16,117 nucleotides of DNA, from positions 1 to 16,117 of the forward strand of contig MSXT01000083.1 in the NCBI GenBank assembly GCA_002083595.1, read 5' to 3'. The DNA is from Proteobacteria bacterium ST_bin16 (GTDB lineage: Bacteria > Pseudomonadota > Gammaproteobacteria > Burkholderiales > Nitrosomonadaceae). The notes beneath the pieces are model-generated. The model was not told the DNA's origin. It made no database searches and saw nothing but the letters and a program-made list of their open reading frames with translations. The stretch's first letter is position 1. Each line of letters opens with the position of its first letter. The translations under genes were made by a program, and so were the position numbers. This document shows, in pieces, positions 1 through 9,660 of this stretch.

Positions 1-58
1 GTCTCTGCTAGTCTAGAGCCTTTGGATTTTAAATCAGGGAGTAAATAACAAGGAAATA
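1..58. other. Short non-coding edge downstream of tyrA
   Basis: These 58 bases follow the tyrA TAG stop on the minus strand. No ATG start is present on the minus strand, and the one TTG near base 52 runs into a stop after a few codons, so the next gene (aroA in the usual order) does not begin here. A short CTCT/AGAG pairing near bases 3-17 and a GATTTTAAATC stretch are visible but form no convincing terminator or tRNA. Confidence 0.5.
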
Positions 59-946
59 CTACTTTCTGTTTTTTAACCAATCCTCTCGCATACTACGCGC
101 CTGTGAAAACGCTTGATCCAGTGCGTCAGCATCATTCTTCTTCAATAACTCTCGCAAGTTGTTCAATTCGGTCTGATACGAATCGACTTGTTTGAGTAAA
201 GACTCACGATTCGCCAAACAAATATCGCGCCACATTTCCGGGGAGCTGCTGGCGATGCGGGTGAAGTCGCGGAAGCCGCTGCCAGCGAAGCGCAATAAGC
301 TTTCCGGATCATCAGTGCTGTGATTGAGATGATTCATCAGGGTGAACGCCAGGATATGCGGCAGGTGGCTGGTGGCGGCGAGTACGCGGTCGTGTTCGTC
401 CGGGGGCATCAGCGAGACTTGGGCATGGCAGGCTTGCCATAATTGTTGCACGCGTTCGACGGCTGCCGTACTGGTTTCTGGTAGCGGGGTGAGAATCACA
501 TGTTTGTTGCTGTATAAATCCGCTTGCGCGGCCTGCACGCCGCTTTGTTCGGCACCGGCGATCGGGTGGCCGGGGACGAAGTGGTACCGGTTCTGCATGG
601 AAAGATGGTGGCGGGCTGCGGCGATGACATCTTGTTTGGTGCTGCCCGCGTCGGTGACGAGGGTGTTGGCGTGCAGATGCGGCGCGATTTTCTCCAGGGT
701 GCTGGCGGTCTGCCCGACCGGCATGGCCAGAAACACCAGATCGGCTCCGTTCAACGCGGAGGCGATATCGGTGGCAATTTCATCGATCACGCCTAATTCA
801 ACGGCGCGTTGCATGTTGCTCTGGCTGCGCCCGACGCCGGTAATGTGCTTGACCAAACCCGCTTTGCGCAGCGCCAGCGCAAACGATCCGCCGATCAAGC
901 CGACGCCGACAATGACCAGTTTATTCAGTGCCGTGATAGTTGCCAT
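59..946 (-). CDS. tyrA: TyrA dehydrogenase (prephenate/arogenate dehydrogenase)
   Basis: Cytosolic oxidative decarboxylation of prephenate (to 4-hydroxyphenylpyruvate) or arogenate (to tyrosine). The 295-residue product is a stand-alone TyrA without a fused chorismate mutase. A Rossmann motif GVGLIG sits at residues 14-19, GHPIAGAE at 126-133 with the catalytic-region His127, and DEHDRVLAATSHLPH at about 183-197. At the end of the second beta strand, where NAD-dependent members carry Asp, this protein has Gly39-Arg40-Ser41, which suggests NADP use. The ATG at 946 places the Rossmann fold correctly near the N-terminus, but no strong Shine-Dalgarno sequence precedes it. It lies 22 bases after hisC and is the last gene of the supraoperon seen here. 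The family is certain; substrate (prephenate, arogenate or both) is not decided by sequence alone. Confidence 0.93.
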   Translation of the reverse strand: MATITALNKLVIVGVGLIGGSFALALRKAGLVKHITGVGRSQSNMQRAVELGVIDEIATDIASALNGADLVFLAMPVGQTASTLEKIAPHLHANTLVTDAGSTKQDVIAAARHHLSMQNRYHFVPGHPIAGAEQSGVQAAQADLYSNKHVILTPLPETSTAAVERVQQLWQACHAQVSLMPPDEHDRVLAATSHLPHILAFTLMNHLNHSTDDPESLLRFAGSGFRDFTRIASSSPEMWRDICLANRESLLKQVDSYQTELNNLRELLKKNDADALDQAFSQARSMREDWLKNRK

Positions 947-968
947 GACTATTGCTGTGATGTGGTAA

Positions 969-2087
969 TTAACTCAGTTCGCTTAAGGCCTGCTCGAGCG
1001 ATTCCAGGAATCGTTTGTTTTGCGATTCGAGTCCGACGGTTACGCGGAGATGGTTCGGCATTTCATAGATTCCCAGCGGACGCACGATCACACCATGCTG
1101 CAATAGGCTTTGATAGACTTTCGGGGTGTTGGCGGCATCGCCTTTGACGCGGAAGCTGATGAAGTTGCCGTACGACGGAATGTATTCCACGCCCATTTTG
1201 CGGAAGCCGTCGGTCAGTTGTAGCATACCGGCGCGGTTCAGCGCATACGATTTCTGCACAAATTCGGCATCCTGTAGCGCAGCCAGCGCGCCGACCAGGC
1301 CGATGCTGCTGACATTGAATGGCTGGCGCACGCGGTTCATCAGATTGGCTACGTCCGGATGCGTCAGCCCGAATCCGACGCGCACGCCCGCAAGGCCGTA
1401 AACTTTTGAGAAAGTGCGTGTGATCAGCAGATTGGAGAATTGTTTCAGCCATTTGATACTGTCCGGTTTATTGGCTTCGGGCAGGTATTCGTAATACGCT
1501 TCGTCCATGACGACCAGCACATCGCGCGATACCCGTTCCATGAAACGGAACAATTCATCTTCGCTGGATAACGTGCCGGTCGGGTTGTTGGGGCTGGCGA
1601 TAAAGACGATACGCGTTTCCGGTGTGATGGCATCCAGCATCGCGGGCAGGTCATGGCCGTAATCGCGAGCGGGAACCGCAATGCCGTTCGCGCCGATCAT
1701 TTGCACCACCAGCGGATACACCGCGAAGGCATGTTGCGAATACACCGCGGCCGCGCCGGGTTTGAGAAAAACGCGCGCGGCCAGATCCAGCACGTCGTTG
1801 GAGCCGTTGCCCAGAATAATCTGCGCCGGATCGACGCCATAGCGTTTCGATAGCGCGGCTTTCAATTCGTAACCGCTGCCGTCTGGATACAGTGCGACGT
1901 CGTGCAATGTGTTGATCATCGCGTCGAGTGCGAGCGGGCTGGTTCCGAGCGGATTTTCGTTGGATGCCAGTTTGATGATGTAAGACTCATCCAGTCCGAT
2001 TTCGCGCGCCAGTTCGGAAATTGGTTTGCCGGGCTGGTAAGGTTGGATCGAGCGGATATATTCCGGAGCAAAATCGCAAAGATTCAT
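969..2087 (-). CDS. hisC: Histidinol-phosphate aminotransferase, probably also aromatic
   Basis: A PLP-dependent class I/II aminotransferase converting imidazole-acetol phosphate to histidinol phosphate. In this genomic position it may also transaminate phenylpyruvate, hydroxyphenylpyruvate or prephenate. The 372-residue length is normal. Visible motifs are SNENP at 42-46, ASPNNPTG at 164-171, DEAYYEY from Asp195, the Schiff-base lysine in TFSKVYGLAG (Lys228), and the substrate-carboxylate arginine in GVRVGFG (Arg236). It sits between pheA (83 bases upstream) and tyrA (22 bases downstream), not with other his genes. That is the context of the paralogue called hisHb in the mixed-function supraoperon literature, so an aromatic role is inferred from neighbours. 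No clear ribosome binding site precedes the ATG at 2087. Confidence 0.93.
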   Translation of the reverse strand: MNLCDFAPEYIRSIQPYQPGKPISELAREIGLDESYIIKLASNENPLGTSPLALDAMINTLHDVALYPDGSGYELKAALSKRYGVDPAQIILGNGSNDVLDLAARVFLKPGAAAVYSQHAFAVYPLVVQMIGANGIAVPARDYGHDLPAMLDAITPETRIVFIASPNNPTGTLSSEDELFRFMERVSRDVLVVMDEAYYEYLPEANKPDSIKWLKQFSNLLITRTFSKVYGLAGVRVGFGLTHPDVANLMNRVRQPFNVSSIGLVGALAALQDAEFVQKSYALNRAGMLQLTDGFRKMGVEYIPSYGNFISFRVKGDAANTPKVYQSLLQHGVIVRPLGIYEMPNHLRVTVGLESQNKRFLESLEQALSELS

Positions 2088-2170
2088 AAGATTAAATGTG
2101 TTAATGAATAAAAAAGAATAGGAAAAATGGGGTGAATTGAGTAATGCGGCTATTCAGCGGCGGTGAGTTG

Positions 2171-3241
2171 TCAGGCGGCCGGATACGATCCCAGAATTTT
2201 TAGGAAAGCGGCTTTGTGGCGTAACTCCGCCACGGCTGCGGCGACATTATCATCTTGCTGATGTCCTTCAAGATCGATGAAAAAAACATACTGCCACAGA
2301 CCGGTGCGCGATGGGCGCGATTCCAGGCGGCTCATGCTGACGCCATACTGTGCCAGCGGTTCGAGCAAAGTGTAGATCGCGCCGGAACGGTTATTGGTCG
2401 ACACGATCAGGGATGTTTTGTCTTTTCCCGATGGCGCTACGATTTGCCTGCCGATCACCAGAAAGCGCGTGGTATTTTTCGGATCGTCCTCGATGTTTTC
2501 CGCGCAGATGGAGAGCCCGAACAATTCCGCCGCTCTTTGGCTGGCGATCGCCGCGGCCTGATTGTCGGCTGCGGCTTGCCGGGCTGCATCGGCATTGCTG
2601 GCGGTATGAATCAACGCGGAATGGGACAGATGCGGCAAGTTGTTACTCAACCAGTGATGGCACTGTGCCAGCGATTGCGGGTGCGAGTAAATTTTGTTGA
2701 TGTGCGCCAGATCGGTTTGCTGCGCCATCAGAAACTGATGCACCGGCAATTGAATCTCGCCGCAGATGGTGAGCGGCGTTTGCAACAGCAAATCCATGGT
2801 TCTGCCGACCGCACCTTCGGAAGAATTTTCCACCGGCACCACGCCGTAATGGGCCGCTTCCGATTCCACCGTGCGGAACACATCGTCGATCGAATCGCAC
2901 GCGACCTCGGTGATGGCGCTGCCGAAGCGTTTCAGTGCCGCTTCTTCGGAGAAGGTACCGTTCGGGCCGAGGTAGGCCACGCTCATGGGTTTTTCCAAAG
3001 CGCGGCACAACGACATGATTTCGGTGAATAAATGTTTAATGTGTTCGTTGCTGACCGGCCCGGGGTTTTGTTCCTGCACGCGCGCCAATATTTGCGCTTC
3101 GCGCTCGGGACGATAGACGATGCCGCTTTTTTTGATTTTGCCGACTTGCTGCGCCAATCCGGCGCGTCTGCTGACCAATTGCAGCAATTCGTTGTCGATG
3201 GCGTCGATTTGATCGCGGAGTTGTTTGAGTTCTTCGGACAT
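2171..3241 (-). CDS. pheA: Bifunctional chorismate mutase / prephenate dehydratase (P-protein)
   Basis: It converts chorismate to prephenate and then to phenylpyruvate, committing carbon to phenylalanine in the cytosol. Three domains are readable in 356 residues. An AroQ-type chorismate mutase spans about 1-85 (conserved Arg9, Arg26, Lys37). A prephenate dehydratase domain spans about 87-265, opening with AYLGPNGTFSE, containing VPVENSSEGAVG and ending in the catalytic TTRF motif at 257-260. A C-terminal ACT domain spans about 275-352 with a GAI element near 287-289 and ESRP at 307-310, the features that bind phenylalanine for feedback inhibition. Length and order match proteobacterial PheA. 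It lies 46 bases downstream of serA and 83 bases upstream of hisC. The ATG at 3241 gives the standard N-terminus. Confidence 0.96.
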   Translation of the reverse strand: MSEELKQLRDQIDAIDNELLQLVSRRAGLAQQVGKIKKSGIVYRPEREAQILARVQEQNPGPVSNEHIKHLFTEIMSLCRALEKPMSVAYLGPNGTFSEEAALKRFGSAITEVACDSIDDVFRTVESEAAHYGVVPVENSSEGAVGRTMDLLLQTPLTICGEIQLPVHQFLMAQQTDLAHINKIYSHPQSLAQCHHWLSNNLPHLSHSALIHTASNADAARQAAADNQAAAIASQRAAELFGLSICAENIEDDPKNTTRFLVIGRQIVAPSGKDKTSLIVSTNNRSGAIYTLLEPLAQYGVSMSRLESRPSRTGLWQYVFFIDLEGHQQDDNVAAAVAELRHKAAFLKILGSYPAA

Positions 3242-3287
3242 GGTTAGTTAATCATTGAACATTGGGCGATTCGGTAGTGCTTGGGGT

Positions 3288-4478
3288 TTATCCGGGAAGA
3301 CGCAGATAACGCGCCATCAGCACGCCACTGATCGATGCAATCTCATGCAAGACATGCGGCGGGACCGGGCTGTCGGTGTCGACCAGCGTATAAGCCATGC
3401 CACCGCGCGATTTGTTGATCATGGTATGAATATTCAGCCCGGCCTGCGCCATGCTGGTCGAGATCTGTCCCAGAATATTCGGCACGTTGGCATTGGCAAC
3501 CGCGACGCGGTAAGGTACTTCGCGTTCCATCTGCGTATCCGGAAAGTTGACGGTGTTGGCGATATTGCCGTTTTCCAGGTAATCGATCAATTGATCCACC
3601 ACCATCACGGCGCAATTGTCCTCCGCTTCGCTGGTCGATGCGCCGAGGTGCGGCAAGGTAATCACGTTTTTCTGGTGTTGCAGTTTCTCGCTGGGGAAAT
3701 CACTGACGTAAGTTTTGATTTTGTTGGCGGCGATGGCTTGCAGGATCGCATCTTCATCGACGATCGCGCCACGCGAGAAATTCAGCACAATTGCATGATG
3801 TTTCATCAATTGTATCGTGTTGCTGTTGATCAAATGCCGTGTCGAATCGAGCAACGGCACATGCACGCTGATGAATTCGCTATGGCGCAGTAAATCTTCC
3901 AGGCTGTTGGCTTTCTTGACTTCGGCTGACAAACTCCAGGCCGATTCGACGGTGATTTTCGGGTCGAAACCGATGACTTTCATACCGAGCCGGATAGCCG
4001 AATTGGCAACCAGGCGGCCGATTTCACCCAAGCCGATCACGCCCAGCGTGCGCCCCGGCAATTCGATACCGGAGAAACGTTTCTTGCCGTCTTCGGCTTG
4101 CTTGTTGAGCGCCGCATCGTCACCCTGCAGGCTGTCGGCGAATTGCAATGCCGGTACCAGGTTGCGTGCCGCCAGAAACAAGCTGGCCAGCACCAATTCC
4201 TTGACGGCGTTGGCGTTGGCGCCGGGCGTGTTGAAAACCGGCACACCGCGCGCATTCATCGCATCGACCGGGATATTGTTGGTGCCCGCGCCGGCGCGGC
4301 CGATCGCTTTCACGCTGTCCGGGATGATGCTATTCAGCATGTTGTGCGAGCGCACCAAGATGGCATCCGGTTCCTCGATGTCGTGACCGGTCTGATAACG
4401 CTCCGCGGGAAAACGGTTGAGTCCGTGCGTTGAAATCGCATTGAGCGTCAGAATTTTAAAGGATTGTTGTTCAGGCAT
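3288..4478 (-). CDS. serA: D-3-phosphoglycerate dehydrogenase
   Basis: First step of serine synthesis: NAD-dependent oxidation of 3-phosphoglycerate to 3-phosphohydroxypyruvate. From the ATG at 4478 the product has 396 residues. The nucleotide fold has GLGEIG at 149-154 with an acidic Asp172 after the second beta strand, as expected for NAD. The catalytic trio reads Arg236 (NFSRGA), Glu264 and His277 (PHLGAS). A C-terminal ACT domain, about 323-396, suggests serine feedback control as in the E. coli-type enzyme. An in-frame TTG lies at 4490, but the AAGGAG at 4492-4497 sits one base from it and 13 bases from the ATG, so the ATG is preferred. The start overlaps the end of serC by 8 bases, suggesting coupled translation of two consecutive serine-pathway steps. 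Confidence 0.95.
   Translation of the reverse strand: MPEQQSFKILTLNAISTHGLNRFPAERYQTGHDIEEPDAILVRSHNMLNSIIPDSVKAIGRAGAGTNNIPVDAMNARGVPVFNTPGANANAVKELVLASLFLAARNLVPALQFADSLQGDDAALNKQAEDGKKRFSGIELPGRTLGVIGLGEIGRLVANSAIRLGMKVIGFDPKITVESAWSLSAEVKKANSLEDLLRHSEFISVHVPLLDSTRHLINSNTIQLMKHHAIVLNFSRGAIVDEDAILQAIAANKIKTYVSDFPSEKLQHQKNVITLPHLGASTSEAEDNCAVMVVDQLIDYLENGNIANTVNFPDTQMEREVPYRVAVANANVPNILGQISTSMAQAGLNIHTMINKSRGGMAYTLVDTDSPVPPHVLHEIASISGVLMARYLRLPG
4471..4478 (-). other. serC stop / serA start overlap (ATGCCTGA)
   Basis: On the minus strand the eight bases ATGCCTGA contain the serA ATG and, in another frame, the serC TGA stop. An AAGGAG lies inside the serC end at 4492-4497. This arrangement fits translational coupling, in which ribosomes ending serC re-initiate on serA. 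Coupling is inferred; the overlap is directly visible. Confidence 0.8.
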
Positions 4479-5550
4479 GGCGGCTGGCAAACTCCTTCAT
4501 GAAAGTGACAAGCGTCGCGACACCTTCGACCGGCATGGCGTTGTAAATCGATGCCCGCATGCCGCCGACCGACCGATGCCCCTTCAGCTGTAATAGGCCG
4601 TTGTGTTGCGATTGTTTGAGAAATTCACCGTCCAGCGCGGAATCTTTCAGCGTGAATGGCACATTCATCCGCGACCGGTTGGCTATTGCCACCGGACAAT
4701 GGTAAAAATCGGTGCTGTCGAGCAAGTCATACAGTAATTTGGCTTTGGCGATATTAATTTTTTCCATCGCCGCCAGCCCGCCCTGTTTTTTCAACCAGGC
4801 GAACACCAAGCCGGTAATGTACATGGCGTAAGTGGGCGGGGTGTTGTACATCGAGTCATTCTTGGCATGAATCTGATAGTCGTACAGCGTCGGCGTGCCG
4901 GGCAGCGGTTGGCCCAATAAATCTTCGCGCACGATGACCAGCGTCAATCCGGCGGGGCCGAGGTTTTTTTGCGCACCGGCATAAATCAATCCGTAGCGCG
5001 TGACATCCAACGGCCGCGACAAAATATCCGACGACATGTCGGCAACCAACGGAGCCTCCGTATCCGGTACCCAATGAAACTCGACGCCGCCGATGGTTTC
5101 GTTGCTGGTGTAATGCACATACGCTGCGCCGGGGTTTAGATGCCATTGTTCCCGTGGCGGGATGTACGTGAAATTACTATCTTCTGATGAAGCGGCCACA
5201 TTGACCGTGCAATAGCGGCTGGCTTCCTCGACTGCTTTGGCCGACCACTGACCGGTATTGATATAGTCTGCTGTTGTTTTGCCGCGCAGCAGATTCATCG
5301 GCACCATGGCGAACTGGCTGGAGGCGCCGCCTTGCAGGAATAACACTTTATAGTTTTGCGGAATACCCGCCAGTTCGCGCAAATCACTCTCGGTTTTTTC
5401 CGCAATCGACATGAATTCCTTGCCGCGATGACTCATTTCCATCACCGACATGCCGCTGCCGTGCCAATCGAGCATTTCATCGCGCGCCTGTTGCAGCACT
5501 TCCTGAGGGAGAACCGCTGGTCCGGCGCTGAAATTATAGATCTGATTCAT
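4471..5550 (-). CDS. serC: Phosphoserine aminotransferase
   Basis: A PLP enzyme that transaminates 3-phosphohydroxypyruvate to phosphoserine; in many bacteria it also makes 4-phosphohydroxy-threonine for pyridoxal phosphate synthesis (pdxF activity). The 359-residue product begins with the family signature YNFSAGPAVLP. It has GGASSQF at 74-80 for phosphate binding, Trp102, Asp171 in VADMSSD, and the PLP lysine in YAGAQKNLGPAG (Lys195). The C-terminal GHRSVGGMRASIYNA is typical. A purine-rich GGGGGAAAAA (5554-5563) precedes the ATG at 5550. It starts 30 bases after gyrA and overlaps serA by 8 bases. The gyrA-serC junction is a conserved feature of this supraoperon. Confidence 0.96.
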   Translation of the reverse strand: MNQIYNFSAGPAVLPQEVLQQARDEMLDWHGSGMSVMEMSHRGKEFMSIAEKTESDLRELAGIPQNYKVLFLQGGASSQFAMVPMNLLRGKTTADYINTGQWSAKAVEEASRYCTVNVAASSEDSNFTYIPPREQWHLNPGAAYVHYTSNETIGGVEFHWVPDTEAPLVADMSSDILSRPLDVTRYGLIYAGAQKNLGPAGLTLVIVREDLLGQPLPGTPTLYDYQIHAKNDSMYNTPPTYAMYITGLVFAWLKKQGGLAAMEKINIAKAKLLYDLLDSTDFYHCPVAIANRSRMNVPFTLKDSALDGEFLKQSQHNGLLQLKGHRSVGGMRASIYNAMPVEGVATLVTFMKEFASRHA

Positions 5551-5580
5551 TGCTTTTTCCCCCGAGTCGTTGGTTATTAA

Positions 5581-8142
<2,562 letters not shown>

Positions 8143-8235
8143 ATCTTATGATTTTGTGAGAAACAACAGGTTATGATGCAGAAATAGAAATGTATCTTAG
8201 TTGAAACTGGCTATATGAAATTTGTATATCAGATC

Positions 8236-8263
8236 ATTCTAACATGCTGCCATCGTTTATCGA
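8236..8263 (-). promoter_or_regulatory. Possible gyrA promoter
   Basis: Read on the minus strand, TCGATA (8258-8263) and TAGAAT (8236-8241) are separated by 16 bases. The -10 matches the sigma70 consensus at five of six positions and the -35 at four. It would give a leader of roughly 85-90 bases before gyrA. Other AT-rich alternatives exist closer to the gene, so this is tentative. Confidence 0.3.
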
Positions 8264-8305
8264 CTAACTTTGCTATGGCTCCGGCATAAGAATTGCCATA
8301 AATGA

Positions 8306-8315
8306 GCAGATCTGC
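8306..8315. promoter_or_regulatory. 10-bp perfect palindrome upstream of argD
   Basis: GCAGATCTGC is its own reverse complement and lies about 130 bases upstream of argD. It could be a dimeric regulator half-site pair, but a single 10-bp palindrome in a 300-base gap is weak evidence. Confidence 0.25.
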
Positions 8316-8327
8316 AAAGAAAAAAGC

Positions 8328-8370
8328 TTGAAAAAGCAGACTAAATAGGTAACCATAACAACTTTTTCAA
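8328..8370. repeat. 9-bp inverted repeat upstream of argD
   Basis: TTGAAAAAG at 8328-8336 and CTTTTTCAA at 8362-8370 are exact reverse complements separated by 25 bases, so RNA from either strand could form a 9-bp stem with a large loop. No uridine tract follows as expected for an intrinsic terminator. It may be a leader structure or a two-site operator for the arg genes. The repeat is directly seen; its function is unknown. Confidence 0.5.
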
Positions 8371-8442
8371 ATTTTCCTTACCATACCGGGTGGAGCGCTG
8401 AATTGAATTTTTCGTTTAAAATACAAATGCGAGTGTGATGCA

Positions 8443-9615
8443 GTGTCTAATTTGATGAATACATACTCACGGTTGCCAGTTACCTTTGTCAAAGGCGAAG
8501 GGGTCTGGTTATGGGACGATCGCGGTGAACGGTATCTGGATGCATTGGCCGGTGTGGCGGTGTGCGGACTGGGTCATTGCCACCCGAGATTAACCCGGGC
8601 GATCTGTGAACAAGCCGGGACGCTGATCCATACTTCTAATCTTTTTCACATTGAAAAGCAGGAACGTCTGGCTGAGCGTCTGACGGAATTATCCGGAATG
8701 GATAATGCGTTCTTCTGCAATTCCGGTGCGGAAGCGAACGAAGCCGCCATTAAACTGGCTCGGCTGTATGGACATAACAAAGGGATATCGTTGCCCACGA
8801 TCATTGTCATGGAGCGGTCATTTCACGGTCGTACCATGGCAACGCTGACAGCCAGCGGAAACCGCAAGGTGCAAGCCGGGTTTGAACCGCTGTTAACCGG
8901 TTTTGTGCGCGCTCCTTATAATAATTTGGATGCGATCGCGCAAGTGGCCGCCAATAATAAAGATGTTGTGGCGGTACTGGTGGAACCTTTTCAGGGCGAG
9001 GGCGGGGTAAATATTCCCGAAGCGCATTATTTGCAAGGCTTACGCAGTCTGTGCAGCCAGAATGGCTGGTTGCTGATGCTCGATGAGGTGCAATCGGGAA
9101 TCGGGCGTAGCGGTAAATGGTTTGCGTTTCAGCACAGCGATATCATGCCGGATGTCGTTACGCTGGCCAAGGGACTCGGCGGTGGTGTGGCAATTGGCGC
9201 TTGTTTGGCTAAAGGCACCGCTGCCGAAGTGTTCAAACCGGGTAATCATGCCTCCACGTTTGGCGGTAACCCGTTGGCATGCGCGGCGGCGATCGAAACG
9301 CTGAAAGTAATTGCCGATGAAGGTCTGCTGGAGCATGCGACAAAATTGGGCGATTTCATGCGCGACCGGCTGCGGAATCAGCTGGCCGATGTTCCGGGTG
9401 TTGTGCAAGTCAGAGGTCAGGGTTTAATCGTCGGTGTCGAACTTTCCGTGCCTTGTGTCGAATTGGTGCGAAAAGCGCTGGAGAAGAAATTATTGATCAA
9501 TGTAACATCGGATAAAGTGATTCGCTTGCTGCCGGCGTTTGTGATGCAGCAACATGAAGCTGAGCAAGTGATTGATATTACTTGTCTGTTGATAAAGGAG
9601 TTTTTGAATAACTAA
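8443..9615 (+). CDS. argD: N-acetylornithine aminotransferase
   Basis: A class III PLP aminotransferase that converts N-acetylglutamate semialdehyde to N-acetylornithine; members often also serve as succinyldiaminopimelate aminotransferase in lysine synthesis. The product has 390 residues. Motifs seen are GLGHCHPR near 42-49, NSGAEANEAA at 93-102, the cofactor aspartate in MLDEVQSGIGR (Asp214), and the Schiff-base lysine in TLAKGLGGG (Lys243). A GTG start at 8443 gives MSNLMNTYSRLPV, the N-terminus usual for betaproteobacterial ArgD as I recall it. An in-frame ATG at 8455 would remove only four residues, and neither has a strong Shine-Dalgarno. It is first of the plus-strand arg cluster, 45 bases before the preferred argF start. 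The arginine context favours ArgD over other class III transaminases. Confidence 0.93.
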   Translation: MSNLMNTYSRLPVTFVKGEGVWLWDDRGERYLDALAGVAVCGLGHCHPRLTRAICEQAGTLIHTSNLFHIEKQERLAERLTELSGMDNAFFCNSGAEANEAAIKLARLYGHNKGISLPTIIVMERSFHGRTMATLTASGNRKVQAGFEPLLTGFVRAPYNNLDAIAQVAANNKDVVAVLVEPFQGEGGVNIPEAHYLQGLRSLCSQNGWLLMLDEVQSGIGRSGKWFAFQHSDIMPDVVTLAKGLGGGVAIGACLAKGTAAEVFKPGNHASTFGGNPLACAAAIETLKVIADEGLLEHATKLGDFMRDRLRNQLADVPGVVQVRGQGLIVGVELSVPCVELVRKALEKKLLINVTSDKVIRLLPAFVMQQHEAEQVIDITCLLIKEFLNN

Positions 9616-9660
9616 GCAGATTGCGTAGTAATGCATTGCTGATTGGTTGTTTATCGCGTT

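Larger units (their letters stand above)
8143..8442. other. Divergent gyrA-argD intergenic region
   Basis: These 300 AT-rich bases separate the minus-strand gyrA block from the plus-strand arg block, so both must be driven from here or by promoters within it. No open frame of interest is present. Visible elements are a possible gyrA promoter (8236-8263), a perfect palindrome GCAGATCTGC (8306-8315) and a 9-bp inverted repeat (8328-8370). No sequence resembling an E. coli ARG box was recognised, and no well-spaced sigma70 promoter for argD was found; TAAAAT at 8417-8422 is a possible -10 without a good -35. Confidence 0.6.

Noticed and set aside
1..50. tRNA-like stretch with an anticodon-like GATTTTAAATC
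   Set aside because: The stem flanking the putative loop does not pair over five positions, and no T-arm or acceptor stem is present.
342..968. Long plus-strand open frame opposite tyrA
   Set aside because: It lies antisense to a well-conserved gene, is rich in Cys, Trp and Arg as expected of an out-of-frame reading, and shows no family motif.
2088..2170. Terminator or extra promoter in the pheA-hisC gap
   Set aside because: Pyrimidine-rich runs are present, but GCCGC occurs as a direct, not inverted, repeat and no stem or spaced promoter boxes were found.
2255..3031. 258-residue plus-strand frame opposite pheA
   Set aside because: It is a shadow of the conserved PheA frame, with no ribosome binding site or recognisable domain.
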